From a virus, in IMG/VR virus record IMGVR_UViG_3300044799_000049, positions 1-37,228 of that record: 37,228 nt of DNA, one strand, 5' to 3'. Position 1 is the first letter of the stretch. Each line of letters opens with the position of its first letter. Below, one piece after another: positions 15,533 through 22,274 of the stretch. The translations under genes and the position numbers were made by a program. Below the pieces are notes generated by a model, which did not search any database, was not told the DNA's origin, and saw nothing but the letters and a program-made list of their open reading frames with translations.

Positions 15533-15812
15533 ACAAACTGTCTGTAAGGGTTGTGGAATGGAATTGCTTGCGGTTGATAGGGACGGAAAACCTGCGTGTC
15601 CGATTTGTATAGGGTTGCATAAGGACAGTGGTGTGCCTGTTGAAGTTGACATACCGAATAAGGCACACTGTTCATATTGCAAGGTTGAGGCGGTGTATGA
15701 CGAAAAGACAAAGTTGTGGACGATAGGCAAAAGCACAGAAACATATAAAGAACTTCCGTTTTACAATTCAAAGACGAACACATTTTATTGTGGGTGCAGG
15801 GGGTGGGACTAA
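15525..15812 (+). CDS. Double zinc-ribbon protein
   Basis: A 95-residue protein with a GTG start after AAGGGGGGTAAACCAA. Cys pairs appear as VCKGCG, ACPICIG, HCSYCK and YCGCRG, enough for two zinc sites. It overlaps the previous gene by 8 bases and the next by 1 base. The function is unknown; such proteins may bind nucleic acid or host proteins. Confidence 0.7.
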   Translation: MPKQTVCKGCGMELLAVDRDGKPACPICIGLHKDSGVPVEVDIPNKAHCSYCKVEAVYDEKTKLWTIGKSTETYKELPFYNSKTNTFYCGCRGWD

Positions 15813-16105
15813 TGATATTCAGTGAGAATTACACGAAGTTAGACAAGGGCGTGTTCACGACGATAAGGAAGAACACTAATCACTACAAAGTCGGTAAGAC
15901 ATATTCAATGCAGGTAAAGGGTAAAATTGATTTCCCTGCAACGATTATAGGTGTCAAAATGTTGAAGAAGGCAGACATAACCGAAGAAATAGCGAGGACA
16001 GACGCTGACCGTTCAAGACAGGAATTGGTGGATATGCTTGAAGGTTGGTATGGCAAGGAGTTTGACGATTACGTTTTGATAACGTTGCAGAAGGGAATAC
16101 TATAA
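15812..16105 (+). CDS. ASCH-like domain protein
   Basis: A 97-residue protein. The pattern YTKLDKGVFTTIRKNTNHYK, then a beta-rich middle (VGKTYSMQVKGKIDFPATIIGV), then ADITEEIARTDADRSRQELV and WYGKEFDDYVLITLQKG, recalls the small beta-barrel ASCH/PUA-like proteins found in phages, which are thought to bind RNA or modified bases. The call is moderate, based on overall pattern. The start at 15812 shares one base with the previous stop. Confidence 0.5.
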   Translation: MIFSENYTKLDKGVFTTIRKNTNHYKVGKTYSMQVKGKIDFPATIIGVKMLKKADITEEIARTDADRSRQELVDMLEGWYGKEFDDYVLITLQKGIL

Positions 16106-16308
16106 TGGAAGAATTTTTAGATACTTGTTCGTTCTGTAATTTTTTGGAAACAAAGTTCCAAAAATATGAAGATAAAATGACATTAGTTTGGTGCAGAAAA
16201 AATAGAAAATGGGTTTCTATATTTACCGCAAAGTGTATTGAATTTGAAAAAAGAGGGGGTGCAAACCGTGTTAATCAAAATCATATTGAAGGACAAGGAC
16301 AAAATTGA
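16105..16308 (+). CDS. Small cysteine-rich protein
   Basis: A 67-residue protein with CSFC near 8-11, a Cys near 30 and one near 44, which could bind one zinc. It starts within one base of the previous stop. The last 41 bases overlap the next gene and contain its ribosome binding site. Codon use is more AT-rich than in the neighbouring genes (GAT, TTT, AAA common). No family is recognised. Confidence 0.55.
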   Translation: MEEFLDTCSFCNFLETKFQKYEDKMTLVWCRKNRKWVSIFTAKCIEFEKRGGANRVNQNHIEGQGQN

Positions 16309-16504
16309 CATTGTGAACCTGAACGGTGTGATGAAGATAGAGGTTGAGAGGGAAAAGGTAAAGTTTATCACAATGCGAGAGAACGAAATCGTTTACGAAA
16401 AAAAAGACGTTGAGGACTTTGACGGTATCGTTGACACGTTGCGGAGTTTGTTTGTGCCAAACGTATTTGTTATGGGAATGGGTGGGAAGGAAAGCGTGCA
16501 TTGA
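16268..16504 (+). CDS. Small unknown protein
   Basis: A 78-residue protein with a GTG start (16268) after GAGGGGGTGCAAACC. It is beta-rich in the first half (LIKIILKDKDKIDIVNLNG), ending in FVMGMGGKESVH. It resembles small alpha/beta phage proteins with no known role. Confidence 0.6.
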   Translation: MLIKIILKDKDKIDIVNLNGVMKIEVEREKVKFITMRENEIVYEKKDVEDFDGIVDTLRSLFVPNVFVMGMGGKESVH

Positions 16505-16516
16505 GGGGGTGATAAA

Positions 16517-16633
16517 ATGATTTGGTATAATCAGGAATTGCAAAAAAAATGGACAAGGATTTATATTTTGTTGTCATTTGGTATAGGATTATATCTGGGA
16601 GTTTTCATAGGGTATTTGTTATTCAGAAAATAA
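16517..16633 (+). CDS. 38-residue membrane protein
   Basis: The ATG follows GAGGGGGTGATAAA. After a polar N-terminus (MIWYNQELQKKW) there is one long membrane segment (about 15-36). The gene is flanked by 12- and 15-base gaps and has its own ribosome binding site, so it is probably real despite its size. The function is unknown. Confidence 0.55.
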   Translation: MIWYNQELQKKWTRIYILLSFGIGLYLGVFIGYLLFRK

Positions 16634-16648
16634 AGGGGGGTAAGGGAA

Positions 16649-16909
16649 ATGCCGAAAACACTGGTTGAAATTGAATGGGATAAACCCGACGAAAAGGAAT
16701 GGTTGAACGTTTTTAATATCCGAATTGCGTTAAGTCAGTGTTGTCCGAACACGAAGTTCATTGTGAAAGAAGTCAAGGGTGCGAAACTGTCGCACAAAAA
16801 CTTGAAGAACCTTCTGTTCCTGATGAAAGTCGGAATGAAAAGCAGTGCGGATATTGTGTTGAGTGAAGGAAAGGATTTTGAAATTATGGAAGGGGTGGTG
16901 GCGAAATGA
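16649..16909 (+). CDS. Small unknown protein before RusA
   Basis: An 86-residue protein with ribosome binding site AAGGGGGGTAAGGG. An N-terminal EIEWDKPDEKEWLN is followed by a basic middle (KEVKGAKLSHKNLKNL). It overlaps RusA by 4 bases, so translation is coupled. It might help RusA or the replication set, but no family is recognised. Confidence 0.65.
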   Translation: MPKTLVEIEWDKPDEKEWLNVFNIRIALSQCCPNTKFIVKEVKGAKLSHKNLKNLLFLMKVGMKSSADIVLSEGKDFEIMEGVVAK

Positions 16910-17325
16910 TAAAGTTTGAAGTCAGGGGAAACCCTGTGCCGAAACCGAGAATGACAAGGCGAGATAAATGGTTGAAGCGACCTATTGTTGAAAGATACTG
17001 GGAGTATTCAACACGATTACAACAGGCGTATGTCAAGGAAATAAATAAACTGGGAATGGGAGTAAGGCAGGCGGTGATAACGTTGGGAGTTCGGTTCTTC
17101 ATTGTGGGGTCATTGAACGTTTGCGATATTGATAACTGTATGAAGGGCATAACAGACGCACTGGTCAGGATAGGTGCAGTAGAGAACGACACTATGAAAT
17201 ACGTCAGGGGTTATAGATACGTTGACGTCGTTTGGGTATGTGAAACCTGCGGTTCAATGAATAAATGCAATAAAGTGAAGATATGCGACAGGGGAAAGAC
17301 GGAAATATTAATAGGGGGTGTGTGA
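16906..17325 (+). CDS. rusA: RusA Holliday junction resolvase
   Basis: A 139-residue endonuclease that cuts four-way DNA junctions, needed to clear branched DNA before packaging. Family marks are GNPVPKPR (8-15), the acidic centre D74-I-D76-N77 with K80 and D84, and ND at 94-95. An unusual feature is a C-terminal cluster of cysteines (112, 115, 121, 127), which could bind zinc and is not part of the usual RusA. It overlaps the genes on both sides. Confidence 0.85.
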   Translation: MIKFEVRGNPVPKPRMTRRDKWLKRPIVERYWEYSTRLQQAYVKEINKLGMGVRQAVITLGVRFFIVGSLNVCDIDNCMKGITDALVRIGAVENDTMKYVRGYRYVDVVWVCETCGSMNKCNKVKICDRGKTEILIGGV

Positions 17326-17540
17326 TGAAAGATTTAATTGTAAAAATGAAAGGTGAAACTATCAATTTGGAAAAGTTGAAGTTCAGCGTCAAAAGGTTTC
17401 TTGCAGGTCATTCGGAAGCGAACCTAAAATTTGAAACAAGGGTTGATGATTTGTTGGACAGTATGGTTATTCGAATTGAAAACCGAAGTGTTAGGCGAAA
17501 AATTAGAAAAAAAGAAGGTAGTGGTGTTTCAGTATCCTAA
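17325..17540 (+). CDS. Small basic unknown protein
   Basis: A 71-residue protein starting at ATG 17325, which overlaps the RusA stop by one base and follows AGGGGGTGTG. The second half is basic (ENRSVRRKIRKKEG). No family is recognised. The next gene begins inside its 3' end. Confidence 0.5.
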   Translation: MKDLIVKMKGETINLEKLKFSVKRFLAGHSEANLKFETRVDDLLDSMVIRIENRSVRRKIRKKEGSGVSVS

Positions 17541-17733
17541 CGGTTGGTGGCAGGCGTTCAAACTTCAATTTTTTCCTGTTTGGTTGTTAAAAAGATTTCC
17601 TGTAAAATATAAGGTTGAAAGAATAATTGTCAGTTTTGAAGAATATGCACTATACCCGAAATTTCCGAAAGTTCTTCCACCGCAAGAGTATGGTGCAGTA
17701 GTTGTATATAAGGATTTCATAAAAGAGTTATAG
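17524..17733 (+). CDS. Small aromatic-rich protein, start uncertain
   Basis: About 69 residues if the GTG at 17524 is used, which has GAAGG 5 bases upstream; GTG 17488 or ATG 17446 are longer choices. The product is rich in Trp, Phe, Tyr and Pro (FQYPNGWWQAFKLQFFPVWL). A beta-rich small domain is likely, but no family is recognised. Confidence 0.45.
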   Translation: MFQYPNGWWQAFKLQFFPVWLLKRFPVKYKVERIIVSFEEYALYPKFPKVLPPQEYGAVVVYKDFIKEL

Positions 17734-17745
17734 GGGAGATGAAAG

Positions 17746-17925
17746 ATGAAATGTCCGATTTGTAAGGGAAAGGGTGAAATAAATTATCCTAAAAATAATT
17801 TGCGTTTGTTGAGAGAACGAGCAGTAAAGATATTAAGAAAAAATGGGTTTGGACTGCGAGAAACACAAAGGTTAGTTGGGTATAAAAGTCCACATTCAAT
17901 TCAGCATTTAGAAGGGGGTGGGTAA
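17746..17925 (+). CDS. Cys pair plus helix-turn-helix protein
   Basis: A 59-residue protein with ribosome binding site AGGGGAGATG. The N-terminal CPICKGKG looks like half of a zinc-ribbon. Residues 20-55 (LLRERAVKILRKNGFGLRET, then QRLVGYKSPHSIQHL) fit a helix-turn-helix of the recombinase or sigma-like kind: a helix, a Gly turn, 'reT..lvGykSp.Si' as the recognition helix. It is a candidate DNA-binding regulator. Its last bases hold the ribosome binding site of the DUF5131 gene, which starts 1 base inside its stop. Confidence 0.6.
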   Translation: MKCPICKGKGEINYPKNNLRLLRERAVKILRKNGFGLRETQRLVGYKSPHSIQHLEGGG

Positions 17926-18557
17926 TGAATAGAACAACAATAGAGTGGACGGAAAGGACGTGGAAGATAACGGAAGGGTGCTTGCATAACTGTCCATATT
18001 GCTACACAAAACGATTTATGAAGGACAGGACGCCACGTTTCAGGGCAGACAGGTTGAAAGAACCTTACAGGATAAAAGAACCGTCGCTTGTATTCGTGGC
18101 AAACACTGGGGACTTGTTCGGGGATTGGCAGAAAGACGAAGATATAAAAAAGGTAATGAAGGTTATGGAAGAAAACCCACAGCACACGTTCCAGTTGTTG
18201 ACGAAGAACCCGAAGCGTATGAGTGAGTGGTCGTATCCTGCGAATGTATGGTGTGGAACTTCCATTGAGAGTGCGGATAAACTGGACAGGTTGAAATGGA
18301 TAAAGAGAATTTGTTGTGGCTTTCACTACATATCATTTGAACCATTGTTGGGATTTATTGGTGAACCCGACTTACAGGACATTGGTTGGGTAATAATCGG
18401 TGCGGAAACCGAGAAGGCAAGTCATATCCCGAAGGACGAAAGGCAGTCAAAGATATGGGCAGAACCTTTGATAAAATATGTCAAGGAGTGCAAGATACCA
18501 TTGTTCTTGAAACCGAACTTGCGGTGGCACGAAAAAATACAGGAGTTTCCGAAATGA
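17925..18557 (+). CDS. DUF5131 (phage Gp37/Gp68) radical-SAM-like protein
   Basis: A 210-residue protein. EWTERTWKITEGCLHNCPYC at 7-26 carries C19-x3-C23-x2-C26, the iron-sulfur motif of radical SAM enzymes, within the wording typical of the DUF5131 family. Other family marks are GDLFGDW, FQLLTKNPKRM, NVWCGTSIES and the WVIIGAE segment. The reaction of the family is not known to me. It is a little short compared with usual members. It overlaps the next gene by 4 bases. Confidence 0.8.
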   Translation: MNRTTIEWTERTWKITEGCLHNCPYCYTKRFMKDRTPRFRADRLKEPYRIKEPSLVFVANTGDLFGDWQKDEDIKKVMKVMEENPQHTFQLLTKNPKRMSEWSYPANVWCGTSIESADKLDRLKWIKRICCGFHYISFEPLLGFIGEPDLQDIGWVIIGAETEKASHIPKDERQSKIWAEPLIKYVKECKIPLFLKPNLRWHEKIQEFPK

Positions 18558-18718
18558 GTAAAGCAAAAGAAAATAAAATGTTGATGAGAATGAAACAAAA
18601 GGCAGATGAACGCAGTAAACAAGGAGATGAGGTTAAGCAGTTTAATAAACAAATTGTTGAGGTAGTAGCGTCGGCAATAATATGGAGTAAGTATTTGAAT
18701 ATATTTAGGAAAAAATGA
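18554..18718 (+). CDS. Small basic helical protein
   Basis: A 54-residue protein starting at an ATGA overlap with the DUF5131 gene. The first half is strongly charged (SKAKENKMLMRMKQKADERS), the second half less so. No family is recognised. A longer frame upstream in the same phase overlaps the DUF5131 gene and is not needed. Confidence 0.5.
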   Translation: MSKAKENKMLMRMKQKADERSKQGDEVKQFNKQIVEVVASAIIWSKYLNIFRKK

Positions 18719-18730
18719 GGGGGTGCAAAA

Positions 18731-18913
18731 ATGATTTGGGTTGTTAGAATATGTGCGACGATAGTTTTGTTTATGATTTTGATACAAGCGGTATTCAAAG
18801 ATGACAAAATGGATTTAAGGAATGAAGGTCAATTTATTCAGTCGCTTTATGCTTTGGTTATATCTTGCATTATCGTTGTATCTTGGTGGATTTCATTAAA
18901 GGTCATAAAGTAA
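18731..18913 (+). CDS. Small protein with two membrane segments
   Basis: A 60-residue protein with ribosome binding site GAGGGGGTGC. Membrane segments lie at about 3-21 and 39-58, joined by a charged loop (FKDDKMDLRNEG). The topology is holin-like, but it lies at the end of the early operon, far from the lysis cassette, so an early host-membrane role is as likely. No terminator is visible after it. Confidence 0.6.
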   Translation: MIWVVRICATIVLFMILIQAVFKDDKMDLRNEGQFIQSLYALVISCIIVVSWWISLKVIK

Positions 18914-18994
18914 AGTAATGGTAAAATATGGAAACCCTTTGGAAGCAAATGGTAGTAAATGGAAAAACTATTTTCACATTTTAATAAAAAACAC

Positions 18995-19023
18995 TTGACA
19001 GGATTATTAAATTGTTGTATAGT
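18995..19023 (+). promoter_or_regulatory. Sigma70-type promoter P3
   Basis: TTGACA at 18995-19000, a 17-base spacer and TATAGT at 19018-19023. It lies in a 136-base gap and drives the small Cys protein, the ribbon-helix-helix protein, the ParB-like protein and the glycosyltransferase. Confidence 0.75.
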
Positions 19024-19049
19024 GTAAAATAAACAGGGGGGTATGTTAA

Positions 19050-19286
19050 GTGGAAGATAAAAAGGAAGAAGAAAAACCGTTGAAGGAAAGTTGTATGTTC
19101 ATAAATATCAGTATTCCTTCAACAAGACGAAATATGTTGACAGGTCAACCCGAAATTCATATCAACGCTTCAAGCGTGGACTGTATGAGGGCAGAATGTC
19201 CGTTTGGTCTGTGGCTTGTTAAACAGGGAAATTGTTTTATCAAACAGGTAAAAAAAGAATATGAAGAAAAAAAGGGGGTGATGTAA
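19050..19286 (+). CDS. Small cysteine-containing unknown protein
   Basis: A 78-residue protein with GTG start after GGGGGGTATGTTAA. Charged ends flank a core with four cysteines (near 15, 45, 50 and 62) that could hold a metal: ESCMF, VDCMRAECPFG and GNCF. It is the first gene of the P3 unit and lies 2 bases before the next gene. Confidence 0.6.
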   Translation: MEDKKEEEKPLKESCMFINISIPSTRRNMLTGQPEIHINASSVDCMRAECPFGLWLVKQGNCFIKQVKKEYEEKKGVM

Positions 19287-19288
19287 GA

Positions 19289-19552
19289 ATGGAAGATTAC
19301 AAAATCACGACTATTTCACTGGACAAGGAAAATCACGAATGGTTGAAGGCGGTAAACGAAAAGTTGGAAAAGAAACTCAAACTCGGTATCGGTGTCAGCA
19401 AAATCGTCAACATTATCTGTGAGATGATAAGGGAAGATAAAAGCGGTGAACTGGAAAAACAGGTGCTGAACGAAACGAAAGTTGAGTTAAAGACAAAGGC
19501 GTTTAACGAATACGTTGAAAAAACGAAAGGAGTGGATAAATTAAATGTCTAA
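19289..19552 (+). CDS. Ribbon-helix-helix DNA-binding protein
   Basis: An 87-residue protein. ITTISLD (5-11) should form the beta ribbon; two helices follow (ENHEWLKAVNEKL, then GVSKIVNIICEMIRE), as in CopG/Arc-type repressors. The C-terminal half is charged and helical, perhaps for oligomers. It is a candidate regulator of phage promoters or the partner of the ParB-like protein encoded next, with which it overlaps by 8 bases. Confidence 0.65.
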   Translation: MEDYKITTISLDKENHEWLKAVNEKLEKKLKLGIGVSKIVNIICEMIREDKSGELEKQVLNETKVELKTKAFNEYVEKTKGVDKLNV

Positions 19553-20174
19553 AAATATCCGACTTAAAATCGTTTACGTCAAGATAGACGACCTGAAACC
19601 TGCTGAATACAACCCACGTAAGATAACAAACAAGGTCGCTTACGATATTAAGAACAGCATTGAGAGATACGGTATTGTTGACCCTATCATTGTCAATGGT
19701 GCGAAGGAAAGATTTAATGTCGTGATAGGGGGACACTTGCGGTTGCGTGTTGCGAAAGAACTGGGGTATGAGGCAGTGCCTTGCGTGTATCTGAACATTC
19801 CCGACATAAAAAAAGAGAAGGAATTGAATTTACGGTTGAATAAAAATCTCGGTGAATGGGACATAGGACTGTTGGCAGGATTTGAGAAGGACTTGCTGTA
19901 TGATGTGGAGTTTTCAAGCGAAGAACTGGAAGGCATTTTCAAGAACGTCGGCAGTGATAACAGGGAAGAACGGTTGGTTGAAGATATGGAATTGAAGGCG
20001 TTTGAACATTACGATTACGTTGTGTTTGTGTTCAGGAACGTCTATGACTGGATTAAGACGTTGCAGACATTTGAAATCAAAGATGTCAATTACAGCGTAG
20101 TCGCAAGCAAGAAAAAAATCGGACTGGGGAGAGTGATAGACGGTGCAAAACTTTTGGAAAAACTTAAAGTTTAA
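19545..20174 (+). CDS. ParB N-terminal-domain protein
   Basis: A 209-residue protein with the ParB/Srx-like fold: VKIDDLKPAEYNPRK (12-26), then GIVDPIIVN and the GGHLRLR motif at 62-68, the nucleotide and phosphate site. Only the N-terminal domain is clear, and the DNA-binding HTH of plasmid ParB is missing. In phages this type often sits beside DNA-modifying enzymes, and here a TET-associated-type glycosyltransferase overlaps its end by 32 bases. The C-terminal part (from about 125) is acidic. Confidence 0.8.
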   Translation: MSKNIRLKIVYVKIDDLKPAEYNPRKITNKVAYDIKNSIERYGIVDPIIVNGAKERFNVVIGGHLRLRVAKELGYEAVPCVYLNIPDIKKEKELNLRLNKNLGEWDIGLLAGFEKDLLYDVEFSSEELEGIFKNVGSDNREERLVEDMELKAFEHYDYVVFVFRNVYDWIKTLQTFEIKDVNYSVVASKKKIGLGRVIDGAKLLEKLKV

Positions 20175-20889
20175 GGTAGTCATTCTTTCAAGGGGACGGT
20201 GGAAAGTGATGATTACGCACAAGTTATTCCCCGACGCTGTGCTTGTCGTCCCCGAAAGCGAGAAGGAAAATTATAGCGGATACAAACTTCAAATCAAAAC
20301 CGTGCCTGATGAAATCGTCGGGTTGAGTAAACTCCGAAACTGGGTGTTGGATAACTTCTGCGAAGAAATAATTTTAATGGTAGATGACGACGTGAAATGT
20401 TTGAGTTATGTCGCAGGATACCTGACAAGGCGAATTATAGAACCCGAAGTCGTGTGGCAGATAGTTGAAAACACTGGACTGTGTGCAAAGGACATAGGGA
20501 CAAGTTGTTTCGGATTTAATCAGAACTGGGACAGTAGGAAGTATCAACACAACAAACCCTTCAAATTGTCGGGGTGGTGTGGCGGTGCAATAGGGGTAGT
20601 GGGCAGGAAAATTCGCTTTTTTGAAAGAAATATGTTGAAGGTTGATATTGACTACTGCTTGGAAACAATGTTGAAGGACAGGATACTGTGGATAGACAAC
20701 CGATATGCGTTCTACCAAATCAGGAATATAAACGTAGGTGGCAACAGCACGTTCAGGACGAAGGAAAAGGTCAGGCAAGAGATAGCGAACCTGAAAGAGA
20801 AATGGGGTAAATTCTTCGTGCATAAATACACACGGACAGGCGAAGAAGTGCAGATAAAGGTTGACAGGACGCAGACCATAAACGCATAA
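20143..20889 (+). CDS. TET-associated-type glycosyltransferase
   Basis: A 248-residue GT-A-like glycosyltransferase. FKVVILSRGRW (10-20) with SRGR at 16-19, PDAVLVVPESEKENY, LRNWVLDN and the sugar-nucleotide and metal motif DDD at 81-83 match the TET-associated glycosyltransferase group, predicted to add sugars to hydroxymethyl bases in phage DNA. No TET/JBP oxidase, hydroxymethylase or methyltransferase was found in the window, so the acceptor is unknown and could be a protein. The start is a GTG inside the ParB-like gene; no ATG lies in frame before residue 23. Confidence 0.75.
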   Translation: MQNFWKNLKFKVVILSRGRWKVMITHKLFPDAVLVVPESEKENYSGYKLQIKTVPDEIVGLSKLRNWVLDNFCEEIILMVDDDVKCLSYVAGYLTRRIIEPEVVWQIVENTGLCAKDIGTSCFGFNQNWDSRKYQHNKPFKLSGWCGGAIGVVGRKIRFFERNMLKVDIDYCLETMLKDRILWIDNRYAFYQIRNINVGGNSTFRTKEKVRQEIANLKEKWGKFFVHKYTRTGEEVQIKVDRTQTINA

Positions 20890-20919
20890 AAAGAAAATGG
20901 TATTTTATTAAAATAATGC

Positions 20920-20948
20920 TTGACAAAACAATAAAAATATGTTATACT
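20920..20948 (+). promoter_or_regulatory. Sigma70-type promoter P4
   Basis: TTGACA at 20920-20925, a 17-base spacer and TATACT at 20943-20948. Nearly identical flanks and a similar spacer link it with P2. It drives the gene at 20974. Confidence 0.8.
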
Positions 20949-20973
20949 ATTATTATAGGGAAGGGGGTGCAAA

Positions 20974-21534
20974 ATGACTGAAAGATACAGACCACAGACG
21001 ACAAGAGGTTATGATTTATATGAAGTGATGTCGGCAGTGCAGAAGGCGATAAGGCGTGGGGAAACCAAACTCGCAGGATATTTTGCGTTAGAGATTTTTC
21101 ATAGCGGTTTCTGGTTTCTTCTATGGAAGCGATTACTCACAATATCCGCAGAAGATGTCGCAGACGTTATCACTACCGAGATTTACTCTCTATTTCAAGC
21201 GTTCCTTTACATAAACGATAAACGCAAGGAAGTTGACAAGGGACGTATCTTCATTTCAAAGGCGGTCATTATTCTATGCAAGGCACTCAAAAACAGGGAC
21301 GCCGACCATTTACAAAATTTCGTTTACGATAAAAAGTTGGGCATAACAGACAAAGAGATAAACGACTTCCTGAAAGGACTGGAAGGTAAAACTTACAAGA
21401 TACCCGATTATGCACTGGACTGTCATACTGTTGCAGGCAAGATAAGGGGTAAGACAAAAGAAGATTTCTTCCGAGATGAACTGAAAGGGTTGAACCCCAG
21501 ACAGAAGGGACTGTTTGACGATTTGGTGGAATGA
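20974..21534 (+). CDS. RarA/MgsA C-terminal-like protein
   Basis: A 186-residue protein lacking any ATPase motifs. VMSAVQKAIRRGETKLAGYF, then LLWKRLLTISAEDVAD, match the helical C-terminal part of RarA/MgsA, where 'IRRGd...A' and 'RRL..iasEDvG' are typical. Phages often carry this part alone. The last 60 residues (KIPDYALDCHTVAGKIRGKT) match the end seen in these phage versions. RarA acts at stalled forks, so a role in replication or recombination is likely. It has its own promoter (P4) and ribosome binding site (GAAGGGGGTG). Confidence 0.65.
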   Translation: MTERYRPQTTRGYDLYEVMSAVQKAIRRGETKLAGYFALEIFHSGFWFLLWKRLLTISAEDVADVITTEIYSLFQAFLYINDKRKEVDKGRIFISKAVIILCKALKNRDADHLQNFVYDKKLGITDKEINDFLKGLEGKTYKIPDYALDCHTVAGKIRGKTKEDFFRDELKGLNPRQKGLFDDLVE

Positions 21535-21681
21535 CCTTCCCAGATACCCGATAAATCCCCCTGAAAGCGTTTTTATCACCGCAAAACAAGGTTTTTTGAC
21601 CCCAGACCATACCCAGACACCCCCACCCCCCCAGACACCACAAAAACCACGTAGGCACGTTTCAATGAAAAAACGAATTAA

Positions 21682-21699
21682 ATGCACCTTTTTGTTGAA
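21682..21699 (+). repeat. Copy 4 of the repeat core
   Basis: Matches the core of copy 1 (10-27) at 16 of 18 bases. Confidence 0.4.
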
Positions 21700-21759
21700 C
21701 CCTATTTTTGACTGATTTCGTTGAAAGCGGATTTCATCTGAAAAAACATTTTGCTATTT

Positions 21760-21848
21760 GCTAATATGTTCACTTACTTATACTTACGTTGTAATGAAGA
21801 TATGAGTATGGGGGATTAAAAGGGGGAAAGAGAGAAGTAGAGCAAAAT
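21760..21848 (+). repeat. Terminase-side copy of related intergenic sequence
   Basis: Partner of 6349-6432; the shared blocks are listed there. It ends 27 bases before the -35 box of P5. Confidence 0.6.
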
Positions 21849-21875
21849 CTTTTTAGAAGGTTGAAAATTTTTCAC

Positions 21876-21904
21876 TTGACAAGTTTGGGAAAATGCGTTA
21901 TATA
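21876..21904 (+). promoter_or_regulatory. Sigma70-type promoter P5, terminase
   Basis: TTGACA at 21876-21881, a 17-base spacer and TATATA at 21899-21904. Hexamers plus spacer match P6 at 22 of 29 bases. Transcription would start about at the terminase ATG (21912), giving an mRNA with almost no leader. Confidence 0.7.
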
Positions 21905-21911
21905 CTTATCA

Positions 21912-22274
21912 ATGGCACACCGTAAACCCTACAAACTGGACAACTATAAAAAAGAACAGTGGCTTGAAGATTATAAAAAGAGTGGGTCGTTTACGAATTC
22001 CTGTATGTCTATTAAGATGTCAAGGGCTTCGGTGTATGACGCACTGAAAAGAGATAGTTCGTTCAGAGAAAAAAAAGAAGAAATTGACGAACTCATAAAT
22101 GACACTGTTGAAGGGCGGTTGTTCGCTTTAACCAAAACAAATCCTACCGCTTGCATATTCTGGTTGTGCAACCGCAGACATTTGAAATGGAAAAACCTGA
22201 ATGAAACCAAACACCAGTTCCCGAATGAAGTCAATGAGGCGTTGGATAAAATAGCAAGTGTGCTAAAAAAATAA
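21912..22274 (+). CDS. terS: Terminase small subunit
   Basis: A 120-residue protein that should recognise the packaging site. A helix-turn-helix lies at about 22-48 (GSFTNSCMSIKMSRASVYDAL), followed by helices and the segment NPTACIFWLCNRRHLKW, typical of phage small terminases and related HTH proteins. The ATG at 21912 has no ribosome binding site and lies at the expected start of P5 transcripts. A TTG at 21861 lies upstream of the promoter and is not used. One base overlaps the large subunit gene. Confidence 0.75.
   Translation: MAHRKPYKLDNYKKEQWLEDYKKSGSFTNSCMSIKMSRASVYDALKRDSSFREKKEEIDELINDTVEGRLFALTKTNPTACIFWLCNRRHLKWKNLNETKHQFPNEVNEALDKIASVLKK

Larger units (their letters stand above)
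21535..21911. other. Regulatory stretch before terminase
   Basis: 377 bases without a supported gene. Contents: a C-rich segment (21600-21632) that could form a G-quadruplex on the other strand, a copy of the repeat core (21682-21699), a TTTCGTTGAA word near 21715, the second intergenic related sequence (21760-21848) and promoter P5 (21876-21904). A reading frame from 21515 to 21715 exists but is Pro-rich, begins at TTG inside the previous gene and has no ribosome binding site. The stretch is where a packaging site would be expected. Confidence 0.75.

Noticed and set aside
18731-18913. Main holin
   Set aside because: Two spans are present, but it lies at the end of the early operon, 17 kb from the endolysin; a better candidate is at 35849-36103.
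18914-18994. Repeated AAATGG words as a repeat array
   Set aside because: Spacing and sequence are irregular and the stretch is short; likely chance in AT-rich DNA.
21515-21715. 66-codon + strand frame before terminase
   Set aside because: TTG start inside the previous gene, Pro-rich product from the C-rich block, no ribosome binding site.
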